From: Chamaea fasciata
Taxonomy: Eukaryota > Chordata > Aves > Passeriformes > Sylviidae
Direction of reading: 5' to 3'
Length of the DNA: 64,000 bases
Assembly: GCA_029207755.1 (NCBI GenBank)
Contig: JARCOQ010000005.1
Span: 47,085,563-47,149,562, forward strand
The notes under the pieces are model-generated. The model saw nothing but the letters and a program-made list of their open reading frames with translations. It had not been told where the DNA came from and ran no database searches. The position numbers and the translations under genes are program-made. Below, piece after piece: positions 12,909-25,629 of this stretch (positions are counted from its first letter, which is position 1; each line of letters begins with the position of its first letter).

Positions 12909-15900
12909 AAGAGTAATAAAACATTCTTAAAGAGTGAAGAAAAAAATTTTTAAAAATTAAATAGTAAAGATTCTAAATTGAAAACAACAGTCCAAGAGTG
13001 AATGCTAATTGAGTGGTACAGCACAAGTAATTTTATGATACTTCCCCCTCCTTTTCTGTATATATTTGTTCTGGATAGGATGAGTGTGATGACTCTGTCA
13101 CATCCAGAACTTCCAGACTACATCCAACACATGTGATCACATGCAGAGATGCTCAAATAAGGTAATCAGAAATGTAGGTCACTCCTAGAAAAGAGACCCT
13201 CTTTTCTTTTCAGCCAGGTGTAAAATTTCCTTTGCTCATTTATCCTCTTTTCCAATGTCCCACAAGTGAGATAAGTGTGAAATCTTGGCTCTGGTATCCT
13301 TGATGACCCTGCTGCTCTCCTTTTCAATACTCTTTCAAAAAGACTTATGTGTGGGGAAGACAGAGAGGACAATCTCCAAATGGAGCATGTTTTTATGGGA
13401 GATGAGGTACCAATCACACAGTAAGTTTGTAGGCACTGGTACCATTTGTAAATATCACATGAGACTCAACCCTTCCAGAGCTGGTGAGCAAAAGTTTAAC
13501 CAGGTCCACATTCTGATGGTAGATTTCAAATTCATCTAAATGCAAGATAAACCTGAGATTTAGATCAACCCACTGATATGCAGAAGAGAATTACTTGTGA
13601 TCACTTTTATGTGAAGAGAAAATATAGATAGTGCCTGTCATTCCAAATTAAATGTTCACCCCTGTGGCCCAGCAGTTTCTGGAAAAACCTGTCTTTCCAA
13701 GAGAAAATGAAGAGTCGGAATTACTTTGAGCACATGATATTTTTCACAAGAATAAATATTTATAAATTTAACCTCTTGGTTAAAATCTGGAGAGGTACCC
13801 TTTTCCCAAATTATTCCTGCAGCATGAATTACTGTTTACCTGTCCTAAATTACCAGGTAGAACTAAGTTGCTGTCAAGAGTATCTATGCAGTTCTGGTAC
13901 ATGAATACAGTATTATAGATATCTTTCAGTAAAATACTTTAAGCTATACTATGATAATCATGCACAGAGGCAGCCAGCATGCAACAGCTAATTTGTATTA
14001 CTCCTTCACTTGCAAACTTTTTAAGCTGCACTGTAAAGTAATAGAAATGCAGGATAGAGGTAAGAGATTTATACTGGATGAACAAACACAGACCATACTT
14101 GCATGTGTAATTTGTACAAGAGAAAAATAAGAAAGTCATCCTGCATTTAACTAAAAAGAGTGTATCCAAAATGAATGTGACGTTGGATTAGGATCTGATC
14201 ATGTAACCCTAGGAACAGACTACCTTTAATTTGAACTTGGCACGATTTTTTTGGTTTTTCTGCTTCTCATGACTACACTAAACTAAGTCATACAGAGTAT
14301 TTCTACTACTAAATGTACTTGATGCAGTATGGTTAATTATTATGTTCAAAGTTTTTAATTTATAGATCATAAGTGCATTTCATGCAGTTTACTTGAAAAA
14401 GCAATTGACAGACAAGTAGAAAGTGAGTGATAGAAATGTAGTAAATGGGAACTAACCACATAAGTAGTGAAAATAGTATTCAAGCCTCTTATTTTACATA
14501 TTTTGTATATTTATTGTAACTAATGTCTCAGTATGAAAGCAATTAACTACTTTAAACCAACAGCATTCCTTACTGCCTTGGAAAGCAGGTTTCCTCACAG
14601 TTACTGCATGCAGAATGTGCTTCAGAAACTAGCTTCAGATATTTTACAAGTAACAGCCAATCCATTTGGACTTCTGCTGGCACACTGATCTTTGCATCTC
14701 CCTGATAAAAGATGTCAGTGCAGTGCTGGTCTAGTTTTCAGATGAATCCTAGTTGTGTGGGTTTTTGTGTTACATGCCTGATTAAAAATTTAAACTTTGC
14801 CACCATAAGTGTCAAGCTGTCACCAGGGCACCTCTAATTGCATTCACTCCCTGCCTCAAGTACCAGCTGACATTTCTGGTGCAACATCTGGCAGCAAAAA
14901 CGCAGCTGGTGTATACAATACGCAGTAGAAATATATAATAGGTATTCTCTGGGGAAAACCCAAAAGAACAAGGAAGAAAAGCACAGTAAAACCTTTAGTT
15001 GTGTTGTATGAACAACTATCTACTAGTGGGTATACTCTGAGTCTTATGTTCACATGACCCTGGAAGTTATCTTTTGAAAAATTATTCAGTAGTCGATACA
15101 ATATAATTACAGAATACTATTATTTCATGACCTTTCAAGTTTGCAAACAGATGTAGACAGGTTCCTGAAGAGCTAGTAATAGTTGTGTAAAGCAGTTTCT
15201 TTTAATGTGGCTGTAACTTCATGCTAGTGGGGAAGGACATAAGAGGCTAGAAACATGTATTCAGTAAGATACTTATACTTAGCAGCAAATTGGAATCTGC
15301 TTCCAAAATGATGAATGTTGAGAGAAATTATAGATGACAGAAGGAGCACACAGAGTATCTCTGTGACTTTTAGTACATCTCTGAGTGTAAAAGGAAAATA
15401 GACTTATGACCATGTCAAAGTGAGGTAAAACATAGAAAAGCTAAGAAGTTCAAAGACTGAAACTTCTGAGCACTAACTGTGTTCAGAAAGTGATGATGTG
15501 AAAGAGATATTATAATCAACACCTATTGCTTCTGGACTTAATCAAATACTATCATCTTTCTGGAAAAAAAATGACATCTACTCCTTTTTCTTCTTGTTTC
15601 TGTTAGTACTGCAGAGCCAAAACAGTTCTGAGAGACTGATCTGCTTTTTTCTGGTTTGTGCGTCATCACTGCAATTGTTCATGAGATTCCTGTTACATAA
15701 ATGTTTTTTTCTGATTGTGATTCATGGATAGAAAAGAATTAAGCTGACTCCCAGACCCCAAGTGGCACTTGCAGATCTGAGTTAGAAAAGGTGTTTTCTA
15801 AACATAGCTTATGTAATTTGGTTCTCTGAGCAGTGCACAATAAAATTTCAGTGCCTTTATAGTTGATTTCAAGTTTATTTTTCAGTTATTACTTCAGTTT

Positions 15901-16441
15901 ATCCAGTTATTGAAAGAACAATAACTTTTTTGTTATAGATGTTAATTTAATCCACCAGGCATACAGTTAAAACCAGAGTGCTTAGTCTATGGTCAACTGA
16001 CTTTTTACAGCTTGCCAGGAGAGTTTGTGTGCTAGCCAGGAGCAAGCTGCAGGTCAGCTGGAAAATCTTTTCCTGGCTGCTAGGGTTTTTTTGATGCTCA
16101 TATCCTTTCCCTGTCATGTTGAGCTTACTCTACACATATCAAAAGCAGCCATCCACTAGAGAAAAGGGTGGCTAGGGAAAGTTTCTACCACTGAAATTAT
16201 ATCAGCTGTCCTCGGAACTTTTTGACAGAGAGAAAGATAGCTATGAGTATACCTTTATTCTCACATAGGCATGTACTAGGACGCACCAGGACAACGGTGA
16301 GAGTGGTGATCATCCCTACTGTGCATGCATGGTAGGTCAAGCAGCATGGAGGATGTCACCTATGGCTAACAGGTTTCCTTTAGGCCAAACTGGCATTTGG
16401 ACAAAACTAGGCTTTCTTGATCTTTGGAGAAGATGAGACCT

Positions 16442-17538
16442 TGTATTGGGTTTGCACGGCAAGGTTTTGGTGGTACATGGGGCTACAGGGATGGCTTCTG
16501 TGAGAAGTTGTTAGAAGTTTCCCTCACATATATCAGAGGCAGTGCCACATAGCTCCAAGATGTCAACAACAATGGTAGCAGCTCTGTGATTAAGTGTTTA
16601 AAAAGGAAAAAAATCTGCTGCAGAACAGCAGCCAAAGGAGAGGAATGAGAAAATGTGAGAAGAACAACTCTGCAGACACCAAGGTGAGTTAGAAAGGAAG
16701 GGGTGGAGGTCCTCTAGATGCTGAAGCTGAGATTCCCCTGCAGCCTATGGTGCATACCATGGTGAGGCAGCTGTGCCCCTACAGCTCATGAAGGTCAACA
16801 GGAGAGCAGCTATCCACCGGTAGCCTTTGGAGAACCTCACACTGGAGCAGGTGGATGCCCAAAGGAAGCTCTGAGCCTCTGGGAAGCCCACACTGGAACA
16901 GGTTCCTGGCAGGACCTGTGGCCTCCTGGAGAGAAGAGCCCATGCTGGAGCAAATTTGTTGGTAGGACTTGTGACCTTGTGCAAGAGACCCACACTGGGA
17001 CAATCTGTTCCTGACAGACTGCATCCCAAGAAAGAGACACATACTGGAGAAGTTTGTGAAGAACTGCAGCTTGTAGGAGGGACCCAAGTTCGAAAAGTTA
17101 GTGGAGCACTGTCTCTTGTGGAAGGGACCCCACACTGAATCAAGGGAAGAGCATGATGAGTATTCCTCCTGAGGAGGAGTATCAGAGACAACAGGTAACT
17201 TGCAGCCCCCATTCCCTGTCCCTACATACCACTGGGTAGGAGGAGGTGGAGAAAAGTTGGAGTGAAGCTGAGCCTGGAAAGAGGGACGGTTAGGGGAAGG
17301 TGTTTTAAGGTTTGGTTTTATTTCTCATTATCCTATTCTAATTTGATTGATAATAAATTAAACTAATTTCTCCAAGTCGATTCTATTTGGCCCATGAGGG
17401 TAACAGCTGGGTGATTTATCTTTGTCCTTATCTAAACCTGTGAGCTTCCTCTTCTATTTTCTCCCTTGTCCTGTTGAAAAAGGAGTGATGGAGTGCCTTT
17501 AGTGAGGCCTGGCATGCAGCCAGGGTCAACCCACCACA
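16442..17538 (+). mobile_element. Long (about 1.1 kb) solo-LTR-like element of an endogenous retrovirus
   Basis: Begins TGTATTGGGTTTGC and ends AACCCACCACA, so it has TGT..ACA termini. It matches a long LTR-type repeat I remember as common in bird genomes. A TATA-like TTTAAAAA lies near 16598-16605 and an AATAAA at 17352-17357, which sets the + orientation, the same as ANO4. The middle (about 16840-17140) consists of roughly 50-bp degenerate direct repeats built on a CCCACACTGGAGCAG core. I see no gag, pol or env sequence on either side, so this is a solo LTR. The five bases outside each end (GACCT and GATGT) match at only three positions, so the target duplication is unclear and the exact ends are approximate. 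Confidence 0.75.
16840..17140 (+). repeat. Degenerate ~50-bp tandem repeats inside the LTR
   Basis: About six units, each opening with a variant of CCCACACTGGAGCAG followed by a glycine/cysteine-codon-like G-rich stretch. Unit starts are near 16838, 16887, 16939, 16988, 17037 and 17083. The periodic composition keeps several frames open, which explains the 155-residue reverse frame (16745-17212) that should not be read as a gene. Confidence 0.6.
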
Positions 17539-20500
17539 GATGTAGTTCAATGTTACTCCACTACTGTAATCAGTATCAAAAATTCCATAGCTTTCATGGA
17601 CTCTAGTAAGTTGTTTAAGTCTCTCACTTTTCTGATCCTATTATTCAATATGTAAATATCCACAGCTAATGAACTTACAGTACAAATTATGCAGCCTGCA
17701 GGCTCTGTATTTTCAGGAGCAGCATAACATCGTTATTAGCAGGTACAGTTTGTTATTTAATGTTTTAAGCTCTGCGTCTGTTTGGATCCACAAATCATGG
17801 ACAAGGACATCAACGTGACATAAACTATGCCTGCAAAAAGGGAACCAGACTGAAATGCAAACTTTACCAGAAGCATTATAAATGAAAGTGCTCCCAGCTA
17901 TTTCATTTTAAACATTGGGCTGTTCATTTCTTCCCATTTCAGCCAGAGCAAGTGGAAATCAGACTGATCTTATTATCTAATGCGCATAGCAAAAGGAGTC
18001 TTTTTTAAGCAATGTTTTACAGAAAAAAGTGTTGGTACAAGCAGAACAATGTCTTTTCCCAGGGAGTGTACAAAAGAACCATGGGCACTAAACAGTGCAG
18101 AAGTTTCAAGCTTCCTGAACTTCTGAGGGAAAAGTTTTAGATTTCAGATGCTGTGTCTGTCCACTGTAAAGCACAATGGCAATTTAGAAGAAAAATTTGA
18201 GGAGATAAATTAAAAGTCTGGATAGATAGGGTCTGAATTCAAATTTCAGAATACAGTTCTTTAAGATAAATTTCTTGATTATCCGAAGGGGCCCATAAGT
18301 GAATGTTTCTGAGTTGACACATGCCAACCTTTAACAGGGCTTTGTAAAGCTAAGTAGACTAAGCAAATGTTACTGAAAACTTGATCCACTTTTTTGAAAA
18401 AATGTGGCTTTTTCAGGAATAGGGAGGTAATACAGAAAAATACATAGATAACTGAATAGGAATTTAAAAGTCCCTGACATGCTTCTTTCAGGAACAGGTA
18501 AAACTTCTTGGCAAAGAATTTACTGTCATCAACATCCACAAATCAGAACATAAAAATCTTTTGAAGAAAAAAAACCAGACAGGCAATAGATTAAGAAAAA
18601 ATTATCATGATTATATATGAAATGTCCCCTATATGTCAAAAGTCACCTTTCCTTGTACAATAACTGGTCTTAAACTGCAATTATTTTTGAGGTGTTGTTT
18701 TACCTGCCAGCAGCATCAGGAATAGGCACAATGCACAAGGCTACAATCACTTAATGCACAGTGAGAGTTTTCATTGCCCAGAGGTGACATGACTGGTTTG
18801 CTGCAACACTCCCTTAAAGTAATGGGTTGATAAGTAAAAATCTAAAGTTGTCTCTAGGGAACAGAAAGACAGAGTATACAGAAACCCAGCCGTAGGCTCT
18901 GTGTACTCATTTTATGTTAATGATTTTGGTGTTGAACTTGTTTTGAGAAGACAGCACGGTATTTACAGCATTCTGCATCTAAACCAAATAGTAATGATTG
19001 TTTCTACGGGACATTTACATCTTCCCCTAAAGCCTGAGGTGGTGTGGGGTCGCCCCTCTGAAAGTAGTGCCAAGAGGGAAGCATGAACCTAGAAGGGACA
19101 TTTCCTTTTCTCTCTGCTCTTGGCACAAGGACTCCAGGCCCTCTCGTTGTCTGATTTCCTTTGTTACACAGGGTTAAGTCCGCGATGGGGCAAGTGGAGC
19201 ATTAGTGCCCTGTGCCTTGGGTTACCTGTATTTCAGTTTTGGCAACAGAACGAAATAGAACTAGTCAACTACATCAGGGCTCAACTTTCTTGCAAAAGGC
19301 CTTTCAGTTTATGGGCCTCTGGACCCAAATGAAATGCAGAATTATCCACTGCATATTTACATATTTGTTTCTTGCTGCTTGAGTGGTAATGAAATGGTGT
19401 TGTTTAAAAAAAGTGGTGAAGTTTAAAAAAGCCTGACCTGAGGGAAAAATGTTTCTGAGATAGCCATGCTGACTGAAACTTCTGTCAGCCAGTTAGTCAA
19501 GTCCTCCTGTTTAAATTCTTATCTGGTTTACAAAACTCTCTTCTGTGAACAAATTATCTTTTATTTTGTTATCTGAAACCTCTTGAAAGAATCTGTAAAA
19601 GTACATTTCAGACAAAAGTGTGAAAACCCTTTTTTTTCCTCTTGGAGGTCCTCATGGTACTCTACTTACTACTCCTCTTAGGTACAGCTTGATTTTATTA
19701 ATTGACTCAAATAGACCTTTCCATTTATAACAGGATTGACTCCCCTTTTTAAAATATAAGAACTTTGTGCTTACTTTTTTTTATCTAAAGGCCATCTCTT
19801 ACACCTTTTTAAACTTCAAGATTTTTCATAAAGAATAAAGCCTTCACAGTGAAAACGTGGAGAACAAAATGAGACATACATCTGGAAACCATGACTCTAT
19901 ACTTTGTCTTGCAATATGCAAAATTCATGTTCTTCTTCTCAATAAATTTGTCATTTTGGATTTAGACTTCTACATCTTTTTGTGCCTTATAAATTAATAA
20001 TCTATTCTGTGACTCCATTTTCTGGGGAACCTGGAGAGGCTCCAGAATGCTGATGGGAAGGCATATCCGAAGATCAACTTCATGAAGCAGAGCTGTCTCC
20101 AATGCTAGATCAGGATGGCCATGGCCTTTTTCTCTGGAATGTAGATTTTCTATAGATTACAGCCTGGCCCTTCAATCACCAGACTTCTTGAAGTTGTACT
20201 GTGAGTGCTATTGCTATTGGAAACTGCGACTTTCTGAGATGAGATTGGATTAAACAAATGTCCTGAAACAGCAGCTGAGAGGATAGAAACTGATTTTTCA
20301 AACATTCCAGGTCAATGTCCTTGTGCAAATTTATGGATTTTATCATTAGCTTCAGAAATTCACAGGAGAGAAGAATTTGAAGTAATGAAATACAGAAAGT
20401 ACTGACCAAATTTCAAGAGGCCTTTTAAAGTACAGAGGACACTGATGGGAAGCTTTGTTATTTAAAGATCTGCATTTCCCTATATCTTCTCTGCGGGAAG

Positions 20501-21566
20501 AATGAATAGGGTGGGATGGGGAAAATGGATGGCAGCCAAGGTCTTGTAAAATGTTCTGAATCAAATGCTGCCGCTGTGGTGTGTCCCAGACAGCTGAGCA
20601 ATGCACTAGAGGCACCCAGTAAGGTGCAGTTGTAGGAAGTAAGTGTCTCTGCTACTGCAGAAGTTGATATGGATGGGGTCAGGTAACAGGAGTCCTTGGA
20701 AAATGAGATGATTGTACTGCAGAGCCCCAAGAGGAAAAAAACCAAACATACTGACTGTAGCTGTTGACAATGTACATAATCCGACTCGGTAGGAACAAAC
20801 CCTTAATATGCATCAGTTCATCTCATTCTGAGGAAAATAGAACTAATTAATTACACCTTGAAGGTGCCTGTTCCTCTCCATTGCAGATATCTAAACTTAG
20901 TTACCCTGAATCACACCTGTGGTGTCTGCTCCTTGGGGGTAAGCCTTCAGGGAACTTCTCAGGGCTTAATACTGCCAGCGTTTTGATACAAATATAGTGG
21001 TCTGCCAGTATCCAGCAAGGGAAGCTGGGTCAGATACCTGTCACACACCATATCTATAAACTACTCAAGATAAGCCTTTTTGTTTGTCCTCTGTCCAGGT
21101 GTTACCTATAGATTTATATTAATAGATCTGTGGATTGCAAGACCATCCCCAGTACTGGTGTAATGTAAAGTATACAACTAATGGAATTGTGTGACAACTG
21201 AAAATTTCCATTCTAAAACCCCCAAACTATGGAATGGATTAATGCTTCTGCAGTTTTTCCATTATTTGACATTTTTTGTTCTTTGATGTTTTGACTGGGA
21301 ATTGATGACCGCTTGCCATGCCAATTTACATTTCCATCTTGGCCTGGTTTTTTTCTCTGTCTTATGAAAGGAAACACCATTCATGTCTCCTACTACTGTA
21401 TTATTCCAGCCAAAAGGCACAACACAAAAATGATTTGGGAAAGGTGAGCTGTTGCAGTGGGTGGAGATAGAAAGGTGCCGCAACCTTCCAGAAGCGTCCC
21501 CAAGTGGAGAGCTGCCAGGAGTCACAGGCACATTAATACAATCATGCAACACTCACACTGGATAGC

Positions 21567-22077
21567 TGTAATAAATCCCTTGGTAGAGAAGAAAGGGAAG
21601 GGTCTTTGCTTAGAGTTCCACAGAGAGATTTTATTGCACCTTTAGGTGAAGAGGTCCAGGGCCAAAGACAGGGGCACAAGTGAAGGACCAGGGTGTATAT
21701 ACAGGGCAACAGGGGCGGAGCTGGGAACATGATCCAATGGGTGAGGGAGAAAGTGGTGTAGAGGCGGGGTAAGGTACAAGGAGAACCAATGGGGGGAACG
21801 GGTGGAATGTGGGTGGAGGATTGCACCAAATCAAGGCAAATGTGGCCTTGGAGAAGGGAGAACATTTGAGGGGAGGGACATGTACGGGAGAAAGGGGTGG
21901 GGAGGCCAACGGGCCAACTGGGAGAGCAGAATTGGGGTACATTTGAATAACAACCAAAGAACTCTGGGAGGAGGCTGCTTCTTTTCCTCCTAACATGAAG
22001 GGATTTGTCCTGATTAAGGGACATTCCTCCAAGGGAGCCTTAAGTGCTCTGGTTTAAGAGATGCACTGGCCTCCACA
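21567..22077 (-). mobile_element. Solo LTR of an endogenous retrovirus, antisense to ANO4
   Basis: Read on the minus strand it starts TGTGGAGGCCAGTGC and ends GGGATTTATTACA (TGT..ACA termini, 511 bp). In minus orientation a TATA box (TATATACA type, + coordinates about 21694-21702) is followed about 65 bp later by AATAAA (21630-21635) and then a short terminal region. That is the U3-R-U5 order of an LTR. Flanking hexamers are GATAGC (21561-21566) and GTGAGC (22078-22083), four of six matching, perhaps a decayed 6-bp target duplication. No internal retroviral genes adjoin it. The open minus frames of 133-160 residues here are U3 composition effects. Confidence 0.7.
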
Positions 22078-22439
22078 GTGAGCACATTAGAGTTTTGGAA
22101 GAGAGGGGAATTTAGAATGATGGTAAGAAAGCATAAGAGAACACGAGAATCAAAATGTGGAGGCATATGCACATTAAATCATGGCAGATATGTAAGAACA
22201 GCCCCCTTCTCATTGTATAACTACCACTATAAAAATGTAAGTGTAAAATCTCTTTGGAAATGCAGCACAAGCCCTTAACATCTTGAAACAATTGTTTTGT
22301 ATTTATGGAGAATGTCTTAACAGAATGCAGCAAAGGAGAAAGGCAAGGAATTAATAATCACTAGTATATTTTAGCAGAGAGTTTTAGCTGAGGAAAGGCA
22401 AACATTTTGAATATGTGAAAATGTTTCATTTAAGCAGAT

Positions 22440-22705
22440 TCAGTGTAGGCACACAGTTCATGCTGATTGGGAATGGGGCTGCGGCCAAGCCTAATGGGCT
22501 ATATCTGTGTAGGACAGGTGAATAGTACTGAAGGCAATGAAATATGGAGTGCTGAGGTGTACTGACCAGTCACAAAAGGGTAGATACAGCACACGGGTAT
22601 AATGCATGTAAGATGAAGGATATAAAAAGTTGTAATGGAAAACAGTAAAGTGCTGTTACTTGAAGCCTTCTTTGGTGTCAATTTTACCTTGTCTGGCAAT
22701 TCAGT
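22440..22705 (+). mobile_element. Possible decayed LTR-like fragment
   Basis: A TATA-like GGATATAAAAAG (about 22618-22629) is followed by an AGTAAAGTGCTGTTACTTG segment and then a T-rich stretch ending CTTGTCTGGCA (about 22700). This spacing resembles the promoter/R/U5 portion of an avian LTR. I could not find a matching TG start or target duplication, so the boundaries and even the class are tentative. Confidence 0.3.
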
Positions 22706-23534
22706 ATTAAATACCTGATGTTAAAATGCTGTGCTAGTTGTTAAAAAGTCTATCTTTAAAAAAGAGAAAACAAATATAATCCAGTGAAATACCAAAACAT
22801 GCTATTTTGTATGGACAGTTTTTTAAAATAAATCAAAGTGAAAATTTTAACTTCTTTCCTGACAAATTTTTAGAAACCTTGTCTAATTTGCTCCATTTTC
22901 ATAAAATTTATTCAGTTTGGTGTGGTAGCAAAATACTTTTCTCTCTTAAATGGGATCACAGCTGATCACTGGAATGTTCATACAGGACTAACCATGCCTT
23001 GCTAGCAAAGGCTTTTATATGCTATCTTCTTAATTAATTTCATAGATTATTTGTAGTTCATGAAGGATATTTTCCATTAAACAATATGTCACATAAAAGA
23101 AAACCTCATTTCCTAAACTCATGACTAGATTCTTGATGCAGAAATTATCTAACAGAAGCCTTTACAATCAGGGTCTCTGGACTGACATTTTATTTCATGT
23201 GACTAAAGAAAAGTAAAATCAGATCAACAGCCTGGGACATTGTGTTGGGCCACAATTTGGTTCAGGTCACATCAGGATATACATGGACATGAACAGATTA
23301 CTTGCACTTACATTCATTATCTGATGTTCAAAGATTATCACAGCCCCTTCCTACAGCTCCTAAAACTAAAATGGGAACATGAATGTGTGTCAGATTTTCT
23401 TGAACACCTAGAATTTGTATTTTCTAAACATTTTCTAAAAAATGCATTTTTCTAAACCATGCATTTGCACTTCTCTAAACACCTGACAGACATTGTAACC
23501 CTACAGCTAAGCCCTGGACCACAGTCAACAAACC

Positions 23535-23586
23535 ATTATATAGTTTATATTCTATTATATAGTTTGTATACTTTTATATAGTATAC
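23535..23586 (+). repeat. Short ~19-bp tandem repeat, AT-rich
   Basis: ATTATATAGTTTATATTCT (23535-23553) is followed by a second near copy (23554-23573) and a third partial copy ending GTATAC (23586). This is an ordinary small tandem expansion in the large intron. Confidence 0.75.
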
Positions 23587-24933
23587 AAAAGCACTGATCT
23601 CTTTCATTGTGTTACTCTTGAGTTCCCAGCCTCCTGTAGATTGAGTTGTTTTAAGTGTATGCCTCTAACAAAGGAAAGATATTTTTCTCTTGGCCTTAAC
23701 AGCTAAGTTTTGATCTTGAAGCCAATAAAAACTGAAGATCTCAGTAAGCAATTTTAAGCAAAATAAAAACATATTCCACAGTAAGTACAGCACACAGATA
23801 CTGTTGAAACTCTGAAGGATAACAGATGTGTTTGAAGAAACTTATGCTTTTAATACCGCTTTTGCCTGAGTCCTCTGTGATTTCTATCAAATAGCTCTTT
23901 CATTGATTTTAGTATGGTGAAAGCAAAATATGTGTGGATGTTGACAAAGAGTTTAAGTAAAGAACCATTTCTGCCTTCTTGACAGGATTTATTACAGTAA
24001 TATCCACATGAGAGCATAATATGGGGCTTCTCCTTTTATCCCAGGCTAAGCACTCTCCGCCACTCGTATTTTCCTTACGGCCCCACATGCCAAGTCCTAG
24101 AAATTCTTGTCTGGTGTGACAACCTCCTTTGCTACGATTTAATCCAGTTATTTCTTGTCTGAATGAGAAGGAAAATGGAGGGCAGTTAATTCCTTCCTAT
24201 TCATAACTATTTGTCACTTATTTTTAAAATGTTACTGTGGTCTCTGCTTAGCATTTTCTTTGGTGTTTTGAATTCGGTCTGTGTTTTGAACAATCTTTTT
24301 CCCCTAGGTCAAGTTTTCCCAAGTTTCTTTATCATTCTTATTGTCCTGCTCTGTTCTTTAATAAATCCATCTATTTCTTACTCAGGCTGTACTTTACCCC
24401 CTGCTGAATAGCTATACAAATAAAGGACTAGGGAATTTGAGTCCTGTATGCTCTTAATTTGATTTTTAGTTTGTTTTTTTTTTTTAAATCTTCCTGCATC
24501 TTACCCCTGTCTGGCTTCTATTGCTGGCTTATCTTCTTGATTCTAATAGTGATATTTCGTGTGTTCGTATTTTCTGCATTTAACCCCCAGCCACCTCTCT
24601 ATCTTCTGTGCTACAAGAATGTGTTTGTCAGACATTAAAGTGTAACATGAGAAGCCATTTACCTAAGCACAGAGCATGTCTTTCCCCTCCCCCATTTTCC
24701 TTTGCTCTTCCTTATACATTAAAAATACTCAAATGTTAGATAAGTGCATCAGTTTAGGCACTTGGTGAAATTTCCAACATTTGACTTTCTATTTTCTTGT
24801 CAGTGTTGCTGCCATTGCACTTTCCACCAACGATGTACAGTGATGACAATTGCTCAGTTGTTACCCAGAGCTCTTTCCTTATTAGTATTTTGATATTTTC
24901 CTGTTAACCTTTCATGTTTTAAAGCAGAGATGG

Positions 24934-25629
24934 TGTCATGGGTTTTGTAAAGAGCATATTATTCTATTCCATCTGGGTGGAGCAGAATTGCTTATCTTTG
25001 CCCAAATGGGTCAGTGTCACTTATCAGATGGTGGAGTGCTACTTATCTCTCTTCCTTGTTTCACTACTTCCATGGGAATGTCTTCTGCTAATGGACCATT
25101 AAGAGCTCATCAATGACATTACACATTACACTGCACTATTGTAAGCTGCTCCACACAGGGAGGAGGAGCCAAACCATCTTAACCTAGATAAAAAGGAGCC
25201 ACAGTCCCACTAGGTATCCAGTTTTTCCACCAGATCCCTGGAGGAAGACCGGACCCATCTCACCATTACTGGACTCTTTTTCTTCAACGGGACCATCTCT
25301 ACTCCAACAGAATGAACTCTGCCACTCCAGGAGGGCTTACTTTGGACTGCTTCCAACACCCTGACCAACATGGTGTCAGGTTGTATTTCTGACTCTGTCA
25401 GGGTTTTCTAGGATTTCTTGTTTGTTTATTTGTTTGCGTATTCTTCTGTACTACAACATCTGCGTTTTTATATCCCTAGTAAAGAACTGCTATACCTATT
25501 CCCAAAATCTTTGCCTGACAGCCTTTTAATTGCAAATTTATGATAATTTGAAAAAGGGGGGGAGGGGCTTACATTTTAAGGGAGACTCCAACCCTCCCTG
25601 GCAGATACCTGTCTATCTAAACCAAGACA
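24934..25629 (+). mobile_element. Solo LTR, ERVL-like, with exact 5-bp target-site duplication
   Basis: A 696-bp element that starts TGTCATGGGTTTTG and ends AACCAAGACA, giving TGTC..GACA terminal inverted bases. The pentamer GATGG lies immediately outside both ends (24929-24933 and 25630-25634), so the borders are exact. A five-base duplication fits class III (ERVL-type) integration. A GATAAAAAGG TATA-like box (25187-25196) and an AGTAAA signal (about 25479-25484) give + orientation, sense to ANO4. No internal retroviral sequence is present, so it is a solo LTR left by recombination. It matches in outline a common songbird LTR I remember, but the family name is not certain. Confidence 0.88.

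Noticed and set aside
13069..13109. Imperfect stem around TTCTGGAT...ATCCAGAA
   Set aside because: Short arms with a large bulge; expected by chance in this much sequence.
16745..17212. 155-residue minus-strand open frame with Ser/Cys/Leu-rich repeats
   Set aside because: It lies wholly inside the LTR-like element and follows its ~50-bp tandem repeats. Several frames on both strands are open for the same reason.
21542..22032. Overlapping minus-strand frames of 160 and 133 residues, proline-rich
   Set aside because: They coincide with an LTR's U3-R region. There is no domain, and two frames are open at once, which reflects base composition.
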